Positions 19,675 to 29,906 are shown, numbered from the stretch's first letter. The stretch: DNA of 64,000 bases from a sulfur-oxidizing endosymbiont of Gigantopelta aegis (GCF_016097415.1 NZ_JAEHGE010000001.1:2529157-2593156), one strand, 5' to 3'. Notes: generated by a model from the letters alone, not told the origin. A program made the numbers and translations.

Positions 19675-20822
19675 AGCCTTTGCTAAAAGTGGCCGTAAAA
19701 AAATATTGTAAATATACCAGACAATCCATGTTGTTAGGCTTTTCTGGTATCCTAGGTGTACTGTCGTGGCCTGCTTTTGCCGCAAATAACTTCCTTTTCC
19801 CCAGTGATATTGTTGATCAGGCAGAGCAATATGCGCATGAAGAAGCACGTAATTTTCGTTATATGAATCAAAGACAGGTTCGCTATCCTCAAATGTCTAA
19901 TATGACGGGAAAAAGGCCAAGTTATATCGGGGATATTGGCTATAAGCCTGTGCCGTCGGGTTCACATTATTACCCCAATAGAGAGGCGCGAATTCAGCAG
20001 CGAGCACCTGACTTTCGTCGTGCGGATCAGGCAACTAACTGGAATGGTGACTCAGAACGCTTTAGCTCTGCTCGTTATAAGTCTGAACGCTATAATTCAG
20101 AGCGCTATAAATATGATGATTATCCACAAAAAACATCAGCCATGAATTCATCTCGATACAAATATCCTGAGCAATATGCATACCCACCGAGTCAAAACTC
20201 AAGCGCATCGCCATTCTATCCTATGAATATGCCTAACAATAGCTTTGCACCACCTATGATGAATTCGATGATGCCACGACAGGCATTTGATTCCTATTCC
20301 AATCTACTGTATCCCAGTGATATGGAGTCGAAGCGCTATAGTCGGGGAAATCAATCCTGGCAGGGACAGCGCTTAAATGGTCAAAACGGCTATGTTGAAC
20401 ATAATTCTCAGAGTGAGCAGCTTAGATATGTACCAGTCCCTGTTTATGGTGTGCCAGGTACACTCCCAGGTACTATTCCCGGGATAGTAACCCCTAGCGA
20501 CATGGTGCCAGGCTATAGTCACCTCAGCCCCAGTTATCAATATAATAATCGCGCTATAACAGGCTTAGGGCAAAATTATGGACTTTTTAATCGAAATAAG
20601 AAGCATCAACGCACAAATCCTTTTTTAGGTGCGTATAATCCAATTAATAGTTTTAGTAATGGCTTAGATAATCCTTTAGGTGGTTTCCCAGGTTTATCTA
20701 ATCCTTTTGATAGCTTCTATAAAAGTTATGCGCATGATGCCAATAAAACCAAACCCTTTGGTTCACCTGATTCAATGATTCCCAGTTTTTCTATGCCGGA
20801 TATGTTCTCCCTGCAAAACTGA
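19671..20822 (+). CDS. Secreted Tyr/Ser/Pro/Asn-rich protein, unknown
   Basis: 383 residues. A long basic N-terminus leads to a hydrophobic stretch ending PAFA-ANNFLFPSD, consistent with a Sec signal. The mature part is low-complexity and rich in Tyr, Ser, Arg, Pro, Asn and Met, with short repeats such as RYKSERYNSERYKYDDY and later proline/glycine stretches (PVPVYGVPGTLPGTIPGIV). No known domain was recognised. The start overlaps the channel stop by 4 bp, so the two are translationally coupled; a periplasmic or surface structural role is possible. It could evolve fast, since composition rather than fold seems conserved. Confidence 0.6.
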   Translation: MKPLLKVAVKKYCKYTRQSMLLGFSGILGVLSWPAFAANNFLFPSDIVDQAEQYAHEEARNFRYMNQRQVRYPQMSNMTGKRPSYIGDIGYKPVPSGSHYYPNREARIQQRAPDFRRADQATNWNGDSERFSSARYKSERYNSERYKYDDYPQKTSAMNSSRYKYPEQYAYPPSQNSSASPFYPMNMPNNSFAPPMMNSMMPRQAFDSYSNLLYPSDMESKRYSRGNQSWQGQRLNGQNGYVEHNSQSEQLRYVPVPVYGVPGTLPGTIPGIVTPSDMVPGYSHLSPSYQYNNRAITGLGQNYGLFNRNKKHQRTNPFLGAYNPINSFSNGLDNPLGGFPGLSNPFDSFYKSYAHDANKTKPFGSPDSMIPSFSMPDMFSLQN

Positions 20823-20946
20823 TTACATGCTATTTATGGTATATTTTTAAGCAATTGCAAGACGTGAATTCAATAGTGCAATATTATTAAATACTTATAA
20901 TGCAAGGTATCCTTAAAATAGTGTAGTTTTTCCCATTTTCCTTATG

Positions 20947-20952
20947 TATAAT
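20947..20952 (+). promoter_or_regulatory. Possible -10 element of aprBA
   Basis: TATAAT lies 72 bp upstream of the aprB start, but the -35 position is poor. It was called on position only. Confidence 0.25.
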
Positions 20953-21023
20953 TGCCGAGTTTGCCAATAGGCAGTCTCAATTCAAGTTTACTAATATTTA
21001 GTAATATTTATAAGGAAAACAAA

Positions 21024-21500
21024 ATGCCAACATTCGTACGCACAGAAAAGTGTGATGGCTGTAAAGGTCAGGACAGAACAGCATGTATGTATATCTGCCC
21101 ACACGACTTAATGAAACTGGACAAAGACGGTTCAGAAACTGGCCACGCCATGAAATCATTTAACCAAGAGCCAGAGCAGTGCTGGGAATGTTATTCCTGC
21201 ATTAAGATCTGTCCACAGAACGCCATCGAATGTCGTGCTTATGCCGATATCGTCCCTATGGGCGGTTCAGTACAGCCACTACGCGGAACTGATTCAATCA
21301 TGTGGACCATCAAATTCAGAAACGGCACCATGAAGCGTTTCAAATTCCCGATACGTACCACGCCAGAAGGTTCAATTCAGCCGTATGAAGGCAAGCCTAA
21401 AGCAGATTACGCGAACATTGGTTCAGATAAAGGATTCTTCGTTAATGAAGGCAAATATCCTTATGAAGGTAACCCAGACGAATTGATTCTTCTTAAGTAA
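21024..21500 (+). CDS. aprB: Adenylylsulfate (APS) reductase beta subunit
   Basis: 158 residues from the ATG at 21024, chosen because AAGGAAAAC lies just upstream and homologues begin MPTFV; the frame is open further upstream. It has two ferredoxin-type cluster sites, KCDGCKGQDRTACMYICP and CWECYSCIKICPQNAIEC, followed by the beta-sheet and tail segments typical of AprB. AprB relays electrons between the AprA flavin and the membrane acceptor complex. In sulfur oxidisers the enzyme runs in reverse, forming APS from sulfite and AMP. It is followed 134 bp later by aprA. Confidence 0.96.
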   Translation: MPTFVRTEKCDGCKGQDRTACMYICPHDLMKLDKDGSETGHAMKSFNQEPEQCWECYSCIKICPQNAIECRAYADIVPMGGSVQPLRGTDSIMWTIKFRNGTMKRFKFPIRTTPEGSIQPYEGKPKADYANIGSDKGFFVNEGKYPYEGNPDELILLK

Positions 21501-21634
21501 TTACCTCGGTAATACGAAGCAAGAAGCACTCGCAAAAACAGAGAGCCAGTCCCTTGTCAGCCAGCGAACAAAAAGCTGAGCCAGACAACGTACATAGCTC
21601 AAACTATAGAACAATACAAACAGAGGTTATCCGA

Positions 21635-23557
21635 ATGTCAGGAACATTTGAAAATCCAGAAGTCATCGAAGAAACGGTTGACATTCTACTTATCGGTGGT
21701 GGTATGGGCGCATGTGGCGCAGCATACGAACTAGGACCATGGATAGAAGCATCAGGCCAAGACATCTCAGTCAAGCTTGTCGATAAAGCTGCCATGGATC
21801 GCTCCGGCGCCGTTGCTCAAGGTTTATCAGCGATTAACACCTATATTGGTACCGAACAAGATCCCGCGGACTATGCTCGCATGGTTTCAAACGACTTAAT
21901 GGGCATTACCCGTGATGATTTAGCGTATGACCTAGGTCGTCACGTCGATGATTCAGTTCACCTATTCGAAGAATGGGGTCTACCAATTTGGAAACAGCCT
22001 GGAGACGAAGGCAAATCATTAGCAGACGGCGGCATGCCCGTACGTTCTGGTAAATGGCAAATCATGATTAACGGTGAAAGCTACAAGTGGATTGTTGCAG
22101 AAGCGGCTAAAAAAGCCTTAGGCACAGAAAAAATCCAAGAACGCGTCTTCATCGTAAAACTCGTCAACGACAAAAACGACCCCAGTCGTATTGCCGGTGC
22201 TGTTGGTTTCTCTACTCGTGAAAACAAAATCTACGTTTACACCTTCAAAGCTTGCTTATTAGTGTGTGGTGGCGCAGTGAACATCTTCCGTCCCCGTTCT
22301 GTTGGAGAAGGTACAGGTCGTGCTTGGTATCCCGTCTGGAACTCAGGTTCAACTTACTCAATGGCAGCAGAAGCTGGCTGAATTAACCATGATGGAAAAC
22401 CGCTTCGTCCCAGCCCGTTTCAAAGACGGCTACGGACCTGTTGGCGCATGGTTCCTACTATTCAAAGCCAAAGCAACTAATGCTTTCGGTGAAGTTTACA
22501 TGGACAAAAATGCCGAGCTACTGAACGACTATCCTCCTTATGGACTCGCCAAAGTACCTGCTTCTTGCCTACGTAATCACCTAATGATGAAAGAAATGCG
22601 TGAAGGCCGTGGTCCCATCTATATGGACACCGTTACAGCACTAGGCAATTTAGCAGAAACCATGACACCCAAAGAAATCAAGCACCTGGAAGCAGAAGCT
22701 TGGGAAGATTTCCTAGACATGTGTATTGGTCAAGCAGGCGTATGGGCTGGTGAGAATATCGAACCAGAAAAACCAACTCCGAATTAATGCCTACCGAACC
22801 ATACCTACTGGGTTCACACTCAGGTTGTTGTGGCATCTGGGTTTCAGGTCCTACCGATTTAGGCGCACCTGAAGCATGGTCATGGGGCTACCGCTCAATG
22901 ACCACCATCAAAGGTTTATTCACCGCTGCTGATGGTGTTGGCGCATCCGGTCACAAATTCTCTTCAGGCTCTCACGCTGAAGGTCGTTTAGCCGCTAAAG
23001 CCATGGTTCAGTACTGTGTAGACAACAAAGATTGGACACCTGAATTAGACACTTCAGTAGAAGAGTTGACCTCAGATATCTATCAGCCAGTACGTACCTT
23101 CTTAGAGCACAAAGATTACTCTACAGCAATCGATATCAACCCTAACTACATCACACCAAAAATGCTTCAGTTCCGTTTACAGAAGATGATGGATGAGTAC
23201 GTAGCCGGTGTTGCGACCATGTACCAGACCAATGCGAAGATGCTAGAAGTCGCAGAGCACAAGCTGGGTATGCTAAAAGAAGACGCGAAGAAAATGCGTG
23301 CTAAAGATTTACACGAGTTATTACGTGCGTGGGAAAACTATCACCGCATATTGACTGCTGAAGCACACATGAAGCACATCCAGTTCCGTGAAGAATCACG
23401 TTACCCTGGCTTCTACTATCGTATGGACTTCAACATTGTTGACGAAGAAAACTGGAAATGTTTTGTGAACTCAACCTATGACAAGAAGACACAAAAGTGG
23501 AACTGCTTTAAAGTAGAACACGTTGATGTTGTCGACAAGTCTGTCCTTATGAAGTAA
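21635..23557 (+). CDS. aprA: APS reductase alpha subunit, reading frame broken twice
   Basis: The flavoprotein subunit that forms APS from sulfite and AMP, or the reverse. The start is the ATG at 21635 (SGTFENPEVIEETVDIL), with the FAD motif LLIGGGMGACGAA. The protein is split into three frames. Frame 1 stops at about 22379, just after STYSMAAEAG. The middle part (LTMMENRFVPARFKDGYGPV to GENIEPEKPTP) is in another frame. The end (MPTEPYLLGSHSGCCGIW to the stop at 23557) is back in frame 1. The breaks look like loss of 2 bp in a GCGC-like repeat near 22379 and 1 bp near 22781. Repaired, it would be about 641 residues, normal for AprA, with all conserved blocks present. Sequencing error and genuine inactivation both remain possible. 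Confidence 0.9.
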
Positions 23558-23612
23558 TGACTGCAACTGAGTGAAAGCTCAGGTACAGTAAGGCTTAATA
23601 AGCACCAAGAAG

Positions 23613-23649
23613 AGCCCGTTCAATGCAAGTTGAGCGGGCTTTTTTTGTT
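23613..23649 (+). terminator. Rho-independent terminator after aprA
   Basis: An 11-bp stem (AGCCCGTTCAA with TTGAGCGGGCT, one mismatch) and a 6-nt loop are followed by seven T and GTT. It lies 56 bp after the aprA stop, closing the aprBA unit. Confidence 0.85.
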
Positions 23650-23870
23650 GTCTTTTCTTTCTTTATGGGCTCTGAATTCTGAAATATGCTTCATATTTCC
23701 CAACTTTTATCGCTCTCTTATAAGAACATACTGACAAAATGATTAGAATATAGTAAAATTCGTCATCCAAATTTAGAGTCGGCGAATAATTTGTTATTTT
23801 GCTAGCAGACTTAATAAAACGGTCTTAATAAACAATTATTCTACAACAGTAAACAAATCAGGTAATTATT

Positions 23871-24851
23871 ATGGGTAAACCAGACGTCTCACATCTTCCT
23901 TATGAAAGCGCATTTGTTCCGGAGATTTTAACTGAAGAGCATAAGATTAAATTTGCTTGTCACCCTGGCGTGTCTTGCTTTAATGCTTGTTGTAAACAGG
24001 CTGATGTGATGCTTGCCCCTTATGATGTGATTCGTTTGAAGCAACATCTAGGCTTAACTTCTGAAGAGTTTCTTAAAGAATATACAGTACCATGGGAAAT
24101 GGACAGTGATGGCATTGTTGGTGTTAAGTTAAAGACGAATGAAGACAAGCATTGTTTATTGATGAACGAGAAGGGGTGTATGGTTTATGATGATCGTCCT
24201 TCAGCTTGTCGTTATTATCCCTTTGGTTTGATGGGTGTAAAGCATACTGAAGCGAAAACGGATGAGCAGAATTATTTCCGTATCGAAGAAGAACATTGTA
24301 AAGGTCACGAAGCGCATAATTTCTTGCCTGAGACGAAAGAAATTACTTTAGGTGAATATAGAGAAACTCAGGGTGTTGAAGAATTCGATAAGAATAACCT
24401 GGATTGGATTCGCTTGATGCTTAAAAAGAAGTCGGCGGGTCCATCTGTGGGTACGCCTTCATCTGAAAGTTTACAAATTCTTTTCATGGCAACTTATGAT
24501 TTGGACCGTTTTAAGCGTTTTGTTAGCAGCCCTAATTTTCAGGCGGTTTATGAGTTAGAGAGTGCATTTGTTGATGAGATAATGGCTGATGATGTTGCTT
24601 TGTTGACCTTTGGTTATCGCTTTTTACGTCAGGTGTTATTTGGTGAAAAAACCATTGAGACTAAAGAAGTTGCGGTGACTGAGCGTTCTGAAGAACGTAA
24701 GGAATTCTGGAAGGCACGTCATAATGCTGAAATGGAATATGCAAATCTGAATGATCCACGCTATGATCCTGAGGTAATGGGTGATGAAGTGATGCGTGAT
24801 GATATGCTAAAAGCGCAGGATGCGGAAAAAAAGAACGATAAAAGTAAATAA
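23871..24851 (+). CDS. YkgJ-family cysteine cluster protein
   Basis: 326 residues. The N-terminal domain has the CxxxxC-x3-CC arrangement CHPGVSCFNACC and later CLLMNEKGCMVYDDRPSACR with YYPFG, the pattern of the YkgJ/zinc- or iron-chelating cysteine cluster family. The C-terminal half (from about 190) is helical and charged and has no recognised domain. The metal and function are not established. It lies downstream of aprBA, beyond a terminator, and ahead of a phosphoesterase gene on the same strand. Confidence 0.8.
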   Translation: MGKPDVSHLPYESAFVPEILTEEHKIKFACHPGVSCFNACCKQADVMLAPYDVIRLKQHLGLTSEEFLKEYTVPWEMDSDGIVGVKLKTNEDKHCLLMNEKGCMVYDDRPSACRYYPFGLMGVKHTEAKTDEQNYFRIEEEHCKGHEAHNFLPETKEITLGEYRETQGVEEFDKNNLDWIRLMLKKKSAGPSVGTPSSESLQILFMATYDLDRFKRFVSSPNFQAVYELESAFVDEIMADDVALLTFGYRFLRQVLFGEKTIETKEVAVTERSEERKEFWKARHNAEMEYANLNDPRYDPEVMGDEVMRDDMLKAQDAEKKNDKSK

Positions 24852-24908
24852 GTCGATCTAAACCCTATGCTTCTTAATCAGAAAACTGACTTTTCAAATT
24901 CTTCAAGG

Positions 24909-25424
24909 ATGAAGATAGGTATTCTCTCTGATACTCATGAAGAGTTGGATGAGCAGATCGTTCAAGTCATTGAAGATTGTGATATTGCTATTCATGCTGG
25001 TGATATTGGTGATAGTAGTGTTTTACGGACTTTAAAACCTAAGGCTGAGCATGTTATTGCTGTTGCGGGCAATAATGATAAGCCATATCTATGGGATTTT
25101 AAAGACTGGAATCTGGTGAAAAACTTACCACATGTGATGGAGTTGGTGGTGCCTGGGGGTACGATTACTGTTGAGCATGGTCATGAGCATGATATGCATA
25201 TGCCGAGTCATCAGGATATGAGAAGTGCGCATCCTGACTCGCGTTTGATTATTTATGGTCATACGCATATTCAGGTGATTGATGAAGATAGGCCGGGACA
25301 GCATATCATTAACCCTGGCGCTGCGGGTTTTACTCGCAATAAGGGTGGTCCATCCTGTATTGTTTTGACGATTGATAATGATTGTTGGGATTATGCAGTG
25401 TTTAAATTTGCAGATAAGATTTAA
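24909..25424 (+). CDS. Metallophosphoesterase, YfcE/MJ0936 family
   Basis: 171 residues from the ATG at 24909, which gives the usual family beginning MKIGILSDTHEELDEQ; an ATG at 24867 would add 14 residues, and neither has a good Shine-Dalgarno. The metal motifs are DTH, AIHAGDIGDSSVL, VAGNND, VEHGHEHDMHM and IYGHTHIQVID. Small enzymes of this group hydrolyse phosphodiesters or monoesters with a dinuclear metal centre in the cytoplasm. The substrate is unknown. It starts 57 bp after the cysteine-cluster gene. Confidence 0.85.
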   Translation: MKIGILSDTHEELDEQIVQVIEDCDIAIHAGDIGDSSVLRTLKPKAEHVIAVAGNNDKPYLWDFKDWNLVKNLPHVMELVVPGGTITVEHGHEHDMHMPSHQDMRSAHPDSRLIIYGHTHIQVIDEDRPGQHIINPGAAGFTRNKGGPSCIVLTIDNDCWDYAVFKFADKI

Positions 25425-25477
25425 CTTAGCTCTTCATGCTAAGCGATTCACTAACAACCTCCCTTTCTTTCTAGCAT

Positions 25478-28000
25478 TTATTTAGCCTCATTCTTAGGCA
25501 ATACTTTATTTAAATACAAGTAGCCTGCGATGGCTGATATTGTTGAACCGACCAAAATACCTAAACGGTCATTCATTAAATTAGCTTCTGTGCCGCCTTG
25601 TTCAAAGGCGAGTGAGCCAATGAATAGGCTCATTGTAAAACCCACCCCACATAAAAAAGCCACGCCATAAAGTTGTTTCCAATTAACGTTGTCAGGTAAT
25701 GATGCAATGCCTAGTTTGACTGCTATAAAACTAAAGAGCATGACGCCAATCTGCTTGCCGAAAAATAAACCTAGAATAATACCTAATGGAATGGGCTCTA
25801 AAAGGGAGTTAAAACTCAAGCCTGTGAGTGGAATGCCGGCATTGGCAAAGGCAAAAATGGGGATGATCAAAAATGAAACTGTGCCATGAAGATCATGTTC
25901 CAGTGTTTTTGATAGTGAACGTTCATTGTCTGTGATGTGTCAACACTTTTCCGGACAGTTTTCTAAATATTTTTTTGGCTGTTTCAAGTGATTTTTGTCA
26001 TTTTGTATTTCCTATCATTTTAGTTTCTCATGTTAACTTTAAACAGATGAAGAGAAAGGGCTTTGCCCTCTGGAACGATAGAGCCGTTCCATTCACCCAA
26101 GGTATTTTCACAACGGTAATGATCCTGTTACAATATCTTCACGGCACAGGCTGAGGAGCCGATGGCCGTCAACGGTAATGGGCGGCATTTATGTCGCCTT
26201 TTACCCCTTTTCAAACTATGAAAGAAGCTCTCTGATACAGCATTGTCCCAGCAATTTCCTTTGCGGCTCATAGACTGAATTATGTTATGATCCGACAATA
26301 TTTTTCTATGACTATCAGAGGCATATTGGCTACCTCGGTCAGTATGCCAAAGCAATCCATCCATTGGTTTACGCTTCCATATGGCCATCAGTAAAGCATC
26401 ATTGACTAGCTTGGCTTTCATTCGCTCATCCATCGACCAGCCAACAATTTGCCTAGAGAATAAGTCAATGACAACCGCTAAATATAACCAGCCTTCCTTG
26501 GTGGCAATATAGGTAATATCACCCACATAGTAGCGATCAGGTTGAGAGACAGTAAACTCTCTTTCCAGTAAATTTGGAGATATACGCTTATTATGCTTGG
26601 AATTAGTCGTCGCTTTAAAGCGTCTCTTCGTTTTACAAAACAAACCGGCTTTTTTCATTAATCGACCAATTCTCCGGCGGCTTATATGAACGCCTTTTTC
26701 AGCCAGTTTCTTTTAAGACGACGGGTTCCATAAGTCTTGCGACTGTCTTCAAACAGTTTTTTAGCTGCTCAGTAAGCGCTTCATTTTTTTTTCTCTCTAT
26801 CCGTTTTAGGAGAGCTAACCCAATCATAATAGCAACTACGGGAAACATCCATAAAACGGCACAGAATCGTTACCGGGTAATCTTTAGCCTGATCAGTTAT
26901 CCATGCGTACTTCACAAAGTTTCCCTTGCAAAGTACGCTGTGGCCTTTTTAATAAATCACGCTCCTGAATCACTTTTGCCAATTCTTTTTTCAGACGTTT
27001 TACTTCATCATAAATGTGTTCATCACTTCTATTGGCTACCGTCTTCACCGGTTTGGAATATTTACTGATCCAGGTATGTAGAGTATTTACATTAACACCT
27101 AGCTCCCTGGCAGTCTGAGAAACGGGTTGATCCGTCTCATTAGCTAATTTGACAGCTGATTCTTTAAATTCTGATGTATAGCTTTTATTCGGTTTTTTTT
27201 TTGTTTGATTAGCCACATTACTGAGTCGGTTTTTAGAGGAATAAAGAACGCAAGCAAAACACCCGCGAGTGTTGCATGTACCCCTGATTTTAAAACTGCA
27301 ACCCATAAAATAATTCCCATCAGCATATAAGGGGTGAGAGTTTTAAATTTATAGATATTAAAACCGGTTAAGAAGATCAGGGAAAGTAAAGCTACAGACA
27401 AACTGATTATGGATAAGTCACTGGTGTAGAACAGCGCGATGATTATGATTGCTCCCATATCGTCCATGATGGCGAGAGAGACGAGGAAAACCTTCAGGGC
27501 AATGGGAACCCGTTTACCAAATACGGCTAAAATACCTAAAGCGAATGCGATATCGGTGGCAGCAGGGGATTGCCCAACCCTTCAATGCAACGGATCATGC
27601 CAGTTAAATGCAGCGTATATTAAAGCTGGGAAGAGCATACCGCCAACGGCGCGGCTGTTGGTAATACCAGTTTTTTGGATCGGACAATTCACCTTCTAAA
27701 AGTTCTCTTTTCAGTTCCAAGCCAATTAAAAAAAAAGAAAATTGCCATTAGACCGTCATTAATCCATAAGATTAAAGGCTTGGCGATATGTAAAGCACCA
27801 ATTCTTATTTCAACGGGGATATCGAGCAATTCACCGTAGAAGCTAGAGAGTGGGGAGTTAGCAACAATGATCGCAAGTATTGCTGCGCTTATTAAGAGAA
27901 TACTACTAGCACTTTCTTTCTTAAAGAAACGTTGCAAGAAACTTATGCTGTTGTTTTGTACACTTTGTGAGTCAATTGGACGTTTGTTTGAGGAATGCAT
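25478..28000 (-). pseudogene. nhaA: Na+/H+ antiporter NhaA, disrupted by an IS and frameshifts
   Basis: The 5' part starts at 28000 (MHSSNKRPIDSQ, then KESASSILLISAAILAIIVA) and reads to 27224. The 3' part (25932-25478) begins DNERSLSKTLEHDLHG and ends in the normal C-terminus LNKVLPKNEAK. A 1288-bp IS3 copy sits between them; removing it and one 3-bp duplication joins the halves in frame. The 5' part has further shifts. A T-run at about 27730 has one base too many before LIGLELKRELLEGELSDP. There is another break near 27650 (TAA-VGGMLFPAL) and a third near 27570-27590 ([15 protein letters not shown]). Central residues including [19 protein letters not shown] remain. NhaA exports Na+ in exchange for H+; this copy should be inactive unless the indels are sequence errors. 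Confidence 0.88.
25933..27220 (-). mobile_element. IS3-family element copy A, internally deleted, inserted in nhaA
   Basis: The ends are TGATGTGTCAACAC... at 25933 and, read on the minus strand, TAATGTGGCT at 27220, flanked by a 3-bp direct repeat CTG (25930-25932 and 27221-27223). Compared with copies C and D it lacks about 66 bp at the left end, including the orfA start, and the last part of orfB. The remaining orfB frame (26128-26658) runs from [17 protein letters not shown] to SFFHSLK and then into non-coding sequence. A 2-bp loss near 26711 shifts the orfB N-terminus. It is not autonomous. Confidence 0.9.
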
Positions 28001-28389
28001 GCTAGTTGAAAAAATCCATATTAAACAAAAAAACCTTGGTAGTTAAATTATAATGTGGCTATACTTAACCGGACACACAACTTAAAATAACTAAAAGATA
28101 AAAAGTGTGACCTAAAATGAATGATCAAACAAAAAAAGCTATACATCAGAATTTAAAGAATCAGCTGTCAAATTAGCTAATGAGACGGATCAACCCGTTT
28201 CTCAGACTGCCAGGGAGCTAGGTGTTAATGTAAATACTCTACATACCTGGATCAGTAAATATTCCAAACCGGTGAAGACGGTAGCCAATAGAAGTGATGA
28301 ACACATTTATGATGAAGTAAAACTAATGCGGCTATACTTAACCGGACACACAACTTAAAATAACTAAAAGATAAAAAGTGTGACCTAAA

Positions 28390-28692
28390 ATGAATGATCA
28401 AACAAAAAAACCGAATAAAAGCTATACATCAGAATTTAAAGAATCAGCTGTCAAATTAGCTAATGAGACGGATCAACCTGTTTCTCAGACTGCCAGGGAG
28501 CTAGGTGTTAATGTAAATACTCTACATACCTGGATCAGTAAATATTCCAAACCGGTGAAGACGGTAGCCAATAGAAGTGATGAACACATTTATGATGAAG
28601 TAAAACGTCTGAAAAAAGAATTGGCAAAAGTGATTCAGGAGCGTGATTTATTAAAAGGCCACAGCGTACTTTTTGCAAGGGAAACTTTGTGA
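28390..28692 (+). CDS. IS3-family transposase OrfA (copy C)
   Basis: 100 residues. A helix-turn-helix domain of the IS3/IS911 OrfA type is visible: [15 protein letters not shown], then [21 protein letters not shown] charged leucine-zipper-like helix ([17 protein letters not shown]) follows. OrfA recognises the element ends. Relative to copy B, the tract after RDLL has two A fewer and a later T-run two T more, so the tail reads [11 protein letters not shown] instead of the [12 protein letters not shown] expected from copy B. The stop overlaps the GTG start of orfB (GTGA). Confidence 0.88.
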   Translation: MNDQTKKPNKSYTSEFKESAVKLANETDQPVSQTARELGVNVNTLHTWISKYSKPVKTVANRSDEHIYDEVKRLKKELAKVIQERDLLKGHSVLFARETL

Positions 28693-29552
28693 AGTACGCA
28701 TGGATAACTGATCAGGCTAAAGATTACCCGGTAACGATTCTGTGCCGTTTTATGGATGTTTCCCGTAGTTGCTATTATGATTGGGTTAGCTCTCCTAAAA
28801 CGGATAGAGAGAAAGAAAATGAAGCGCTTACTGAGCAGCTAAAAAACTGTTTGAAGACAGTCGCAAGACTTATGGAACCCGTCGTCTTAAAAAGAAAACT
28901 GGCTGAAAAAGGCGTTCATATAAGCCGCCGGAGAATTGGTCGATTAATGAAAAAAGCCGGTTTGTTTTGTAAAACGAAGAGACGCTTTAAAGCGACGACT
29001 AATTCCAAGCATAATAAGCGTATATCTCCAAATTTACTGGAAAGAGAGTTTACTGTCTCTCAACCTGATCGCTACTATGTGGGTGATATTACCTATATTG
29101 CCACCAAGGAAGGCTGGTTATATTTAGCGGTTGTCATTGACTTATTCTCTAGGCAAATTGTTGGCTGGTCGATGGATGAGCGAATGAAAGCCAAGCTAGT
29201 CAATGATGCTTTACTGATGGCCATATGGAAGCGTAAACCAATGGATGGATTGCTTTGGCATACTGACCGAGGTAGCCAATATGCCTCTGATAGTCATAGA
29301 AAAATATTGTCGGATCATAACATAATTCAGTCTATGAGCCGCAAAGGAAATTGCTGGGACAATGCTGTATCAGAGAGCTTCTTTCATAGTTTGAAAACTG
29401 AATTGACGCACCATTGTCGATTCAAAACCAGAGTAGAAGCAAAGCAGGCAATATTTGAATATATTGAGGTATTTTATAATCGGGAGCGACTTCATTCGGC
29501 TAATGATTATTTGTCACCAGTCGATTATGAAATACAGCAGGAAATAGCTTAA
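28689..29552 (+). CDS. IS3-family transposase OrfB, DDE integrase (copy C, intact)
   Basis: 287 residues from a GTG overlapping the orfA stop. The N-terminal HTH_21 region includes [18 protein letters not shown] and [12 protein letters not shown]. The rve catalytic core follows with the DDE triad: Asp in [10 protein letters not shown], Asp in [11 protein letters not shown] and Glu in [17 protein letters not shown], then the usual [15 protein letters not shown] end. It is the same protein as that of copy D (61184-62047). It is normally made as an OrfAB fusion by -1 frameshifting. Confidence 0.93.
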   Translation: MKYAWITDQAKDYPVTILCRFMDVSRSCYYDWVSSPKTDREKENEALTEQLKNCLKTVARLMEPVVLKRKLAEKGVHISRRRIGRLMKKAGLFCKTKRRFKATTNSKHNKRISPNLLEREFTVSQPDRYYVGDITYIATKEGWLYLAVVIDLFSRQIVGWSMDERMKAKLVNDALLMAIWKRKPMDGLLWHTDRGSQYASDSHRKILSDHNIIQSMSRKGNCWDNAVSESFFHSLKTELTHHCRFKTRVEAKQAIFEYIEVFYNRERLHSANDYLSPVDYEIQQEIA

Positions 29553-29899
29553 ATCGATTGATTGAAGAGGGGTAAAAGGCGACATAAATGCCGCCCATTA
29601 CCGTTGACGGCCATCGGCTCCTCAGCCTGTGCCGTGAAGATATTGTAACAGGATCATTACCGTTGTGAAAATACCTTGGGTGAATGGAACGGCTCTATCG
29701 TTCCAGAGGGCAAAGCCCTTTCTCTTCATCTGTTTAAAGTTAACATGAGAAACTAAAATGATAGGAAATACAAAATGACAAAAATCACTTGAAACAGCCA
29801 AAAAAATATTTAGAAAACTGTCCGGAAAAGTGTTGACACATCAGAAGTAAAACGTCTGAAAAAAGAATTGGCAAAAGTGATTCAGGAGCGTGATTTATT

Positions 29900-29906
29900 A
29901 AAAAAG
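29900..29906 (+). promoter_or_regulatory. Slippery heptamer for -1 frameshifting (IS3 copy B)
   Basis: A AAA AAG at the orfA/orfB junction is the typical IS3-family recoding signal. A -1 slip here leads from the orfA frame (DLLKK) into the orfB frame ([15 protein letters not shown]). The same tract has only five A in copies A and D and four in copy C. Confidence 0.6.

Larger units (their letters stand above)
28324..29843 (+). mobile_element. IS3-family element copy C, full length (1520 bp), inside copy B
   Basis: The left end is TAATGCGGCTATACTTAACC and the right end, as reverse complement, TGATGTGTCAACACTTTTCC; both continue CGGACA, giving imperfect terminal inverted repeats of about 26 bp. 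It carries overlapping orfA and an intact orfB. It is flanked by a 10-bp direct repeat, GAAGTAAAAC (28314-28323 and 29844-29853), longer than the 3-bp duplication around copy A. Confidence 0.9.

Noticed and set aside
22370-22385. TGA in aprA as selenocysteine
   Set aside because: The conserved protein continues in a different frame immediately after it, so this is an indel and not recoding; no SECIS-like hairpin was seen.
22787-23557. Separate gene for the aprA C-terminal part
   Set aside because: It lacks a start context and is the conserved C-terminus of AprA in the original frame.
26893-27306. Fusion protein between nhaA and transposase OrfA
   Set aside because: It arises only from reading out of frame through nhaA into IS copy A; the nhaA portion is not the antiporter frame.
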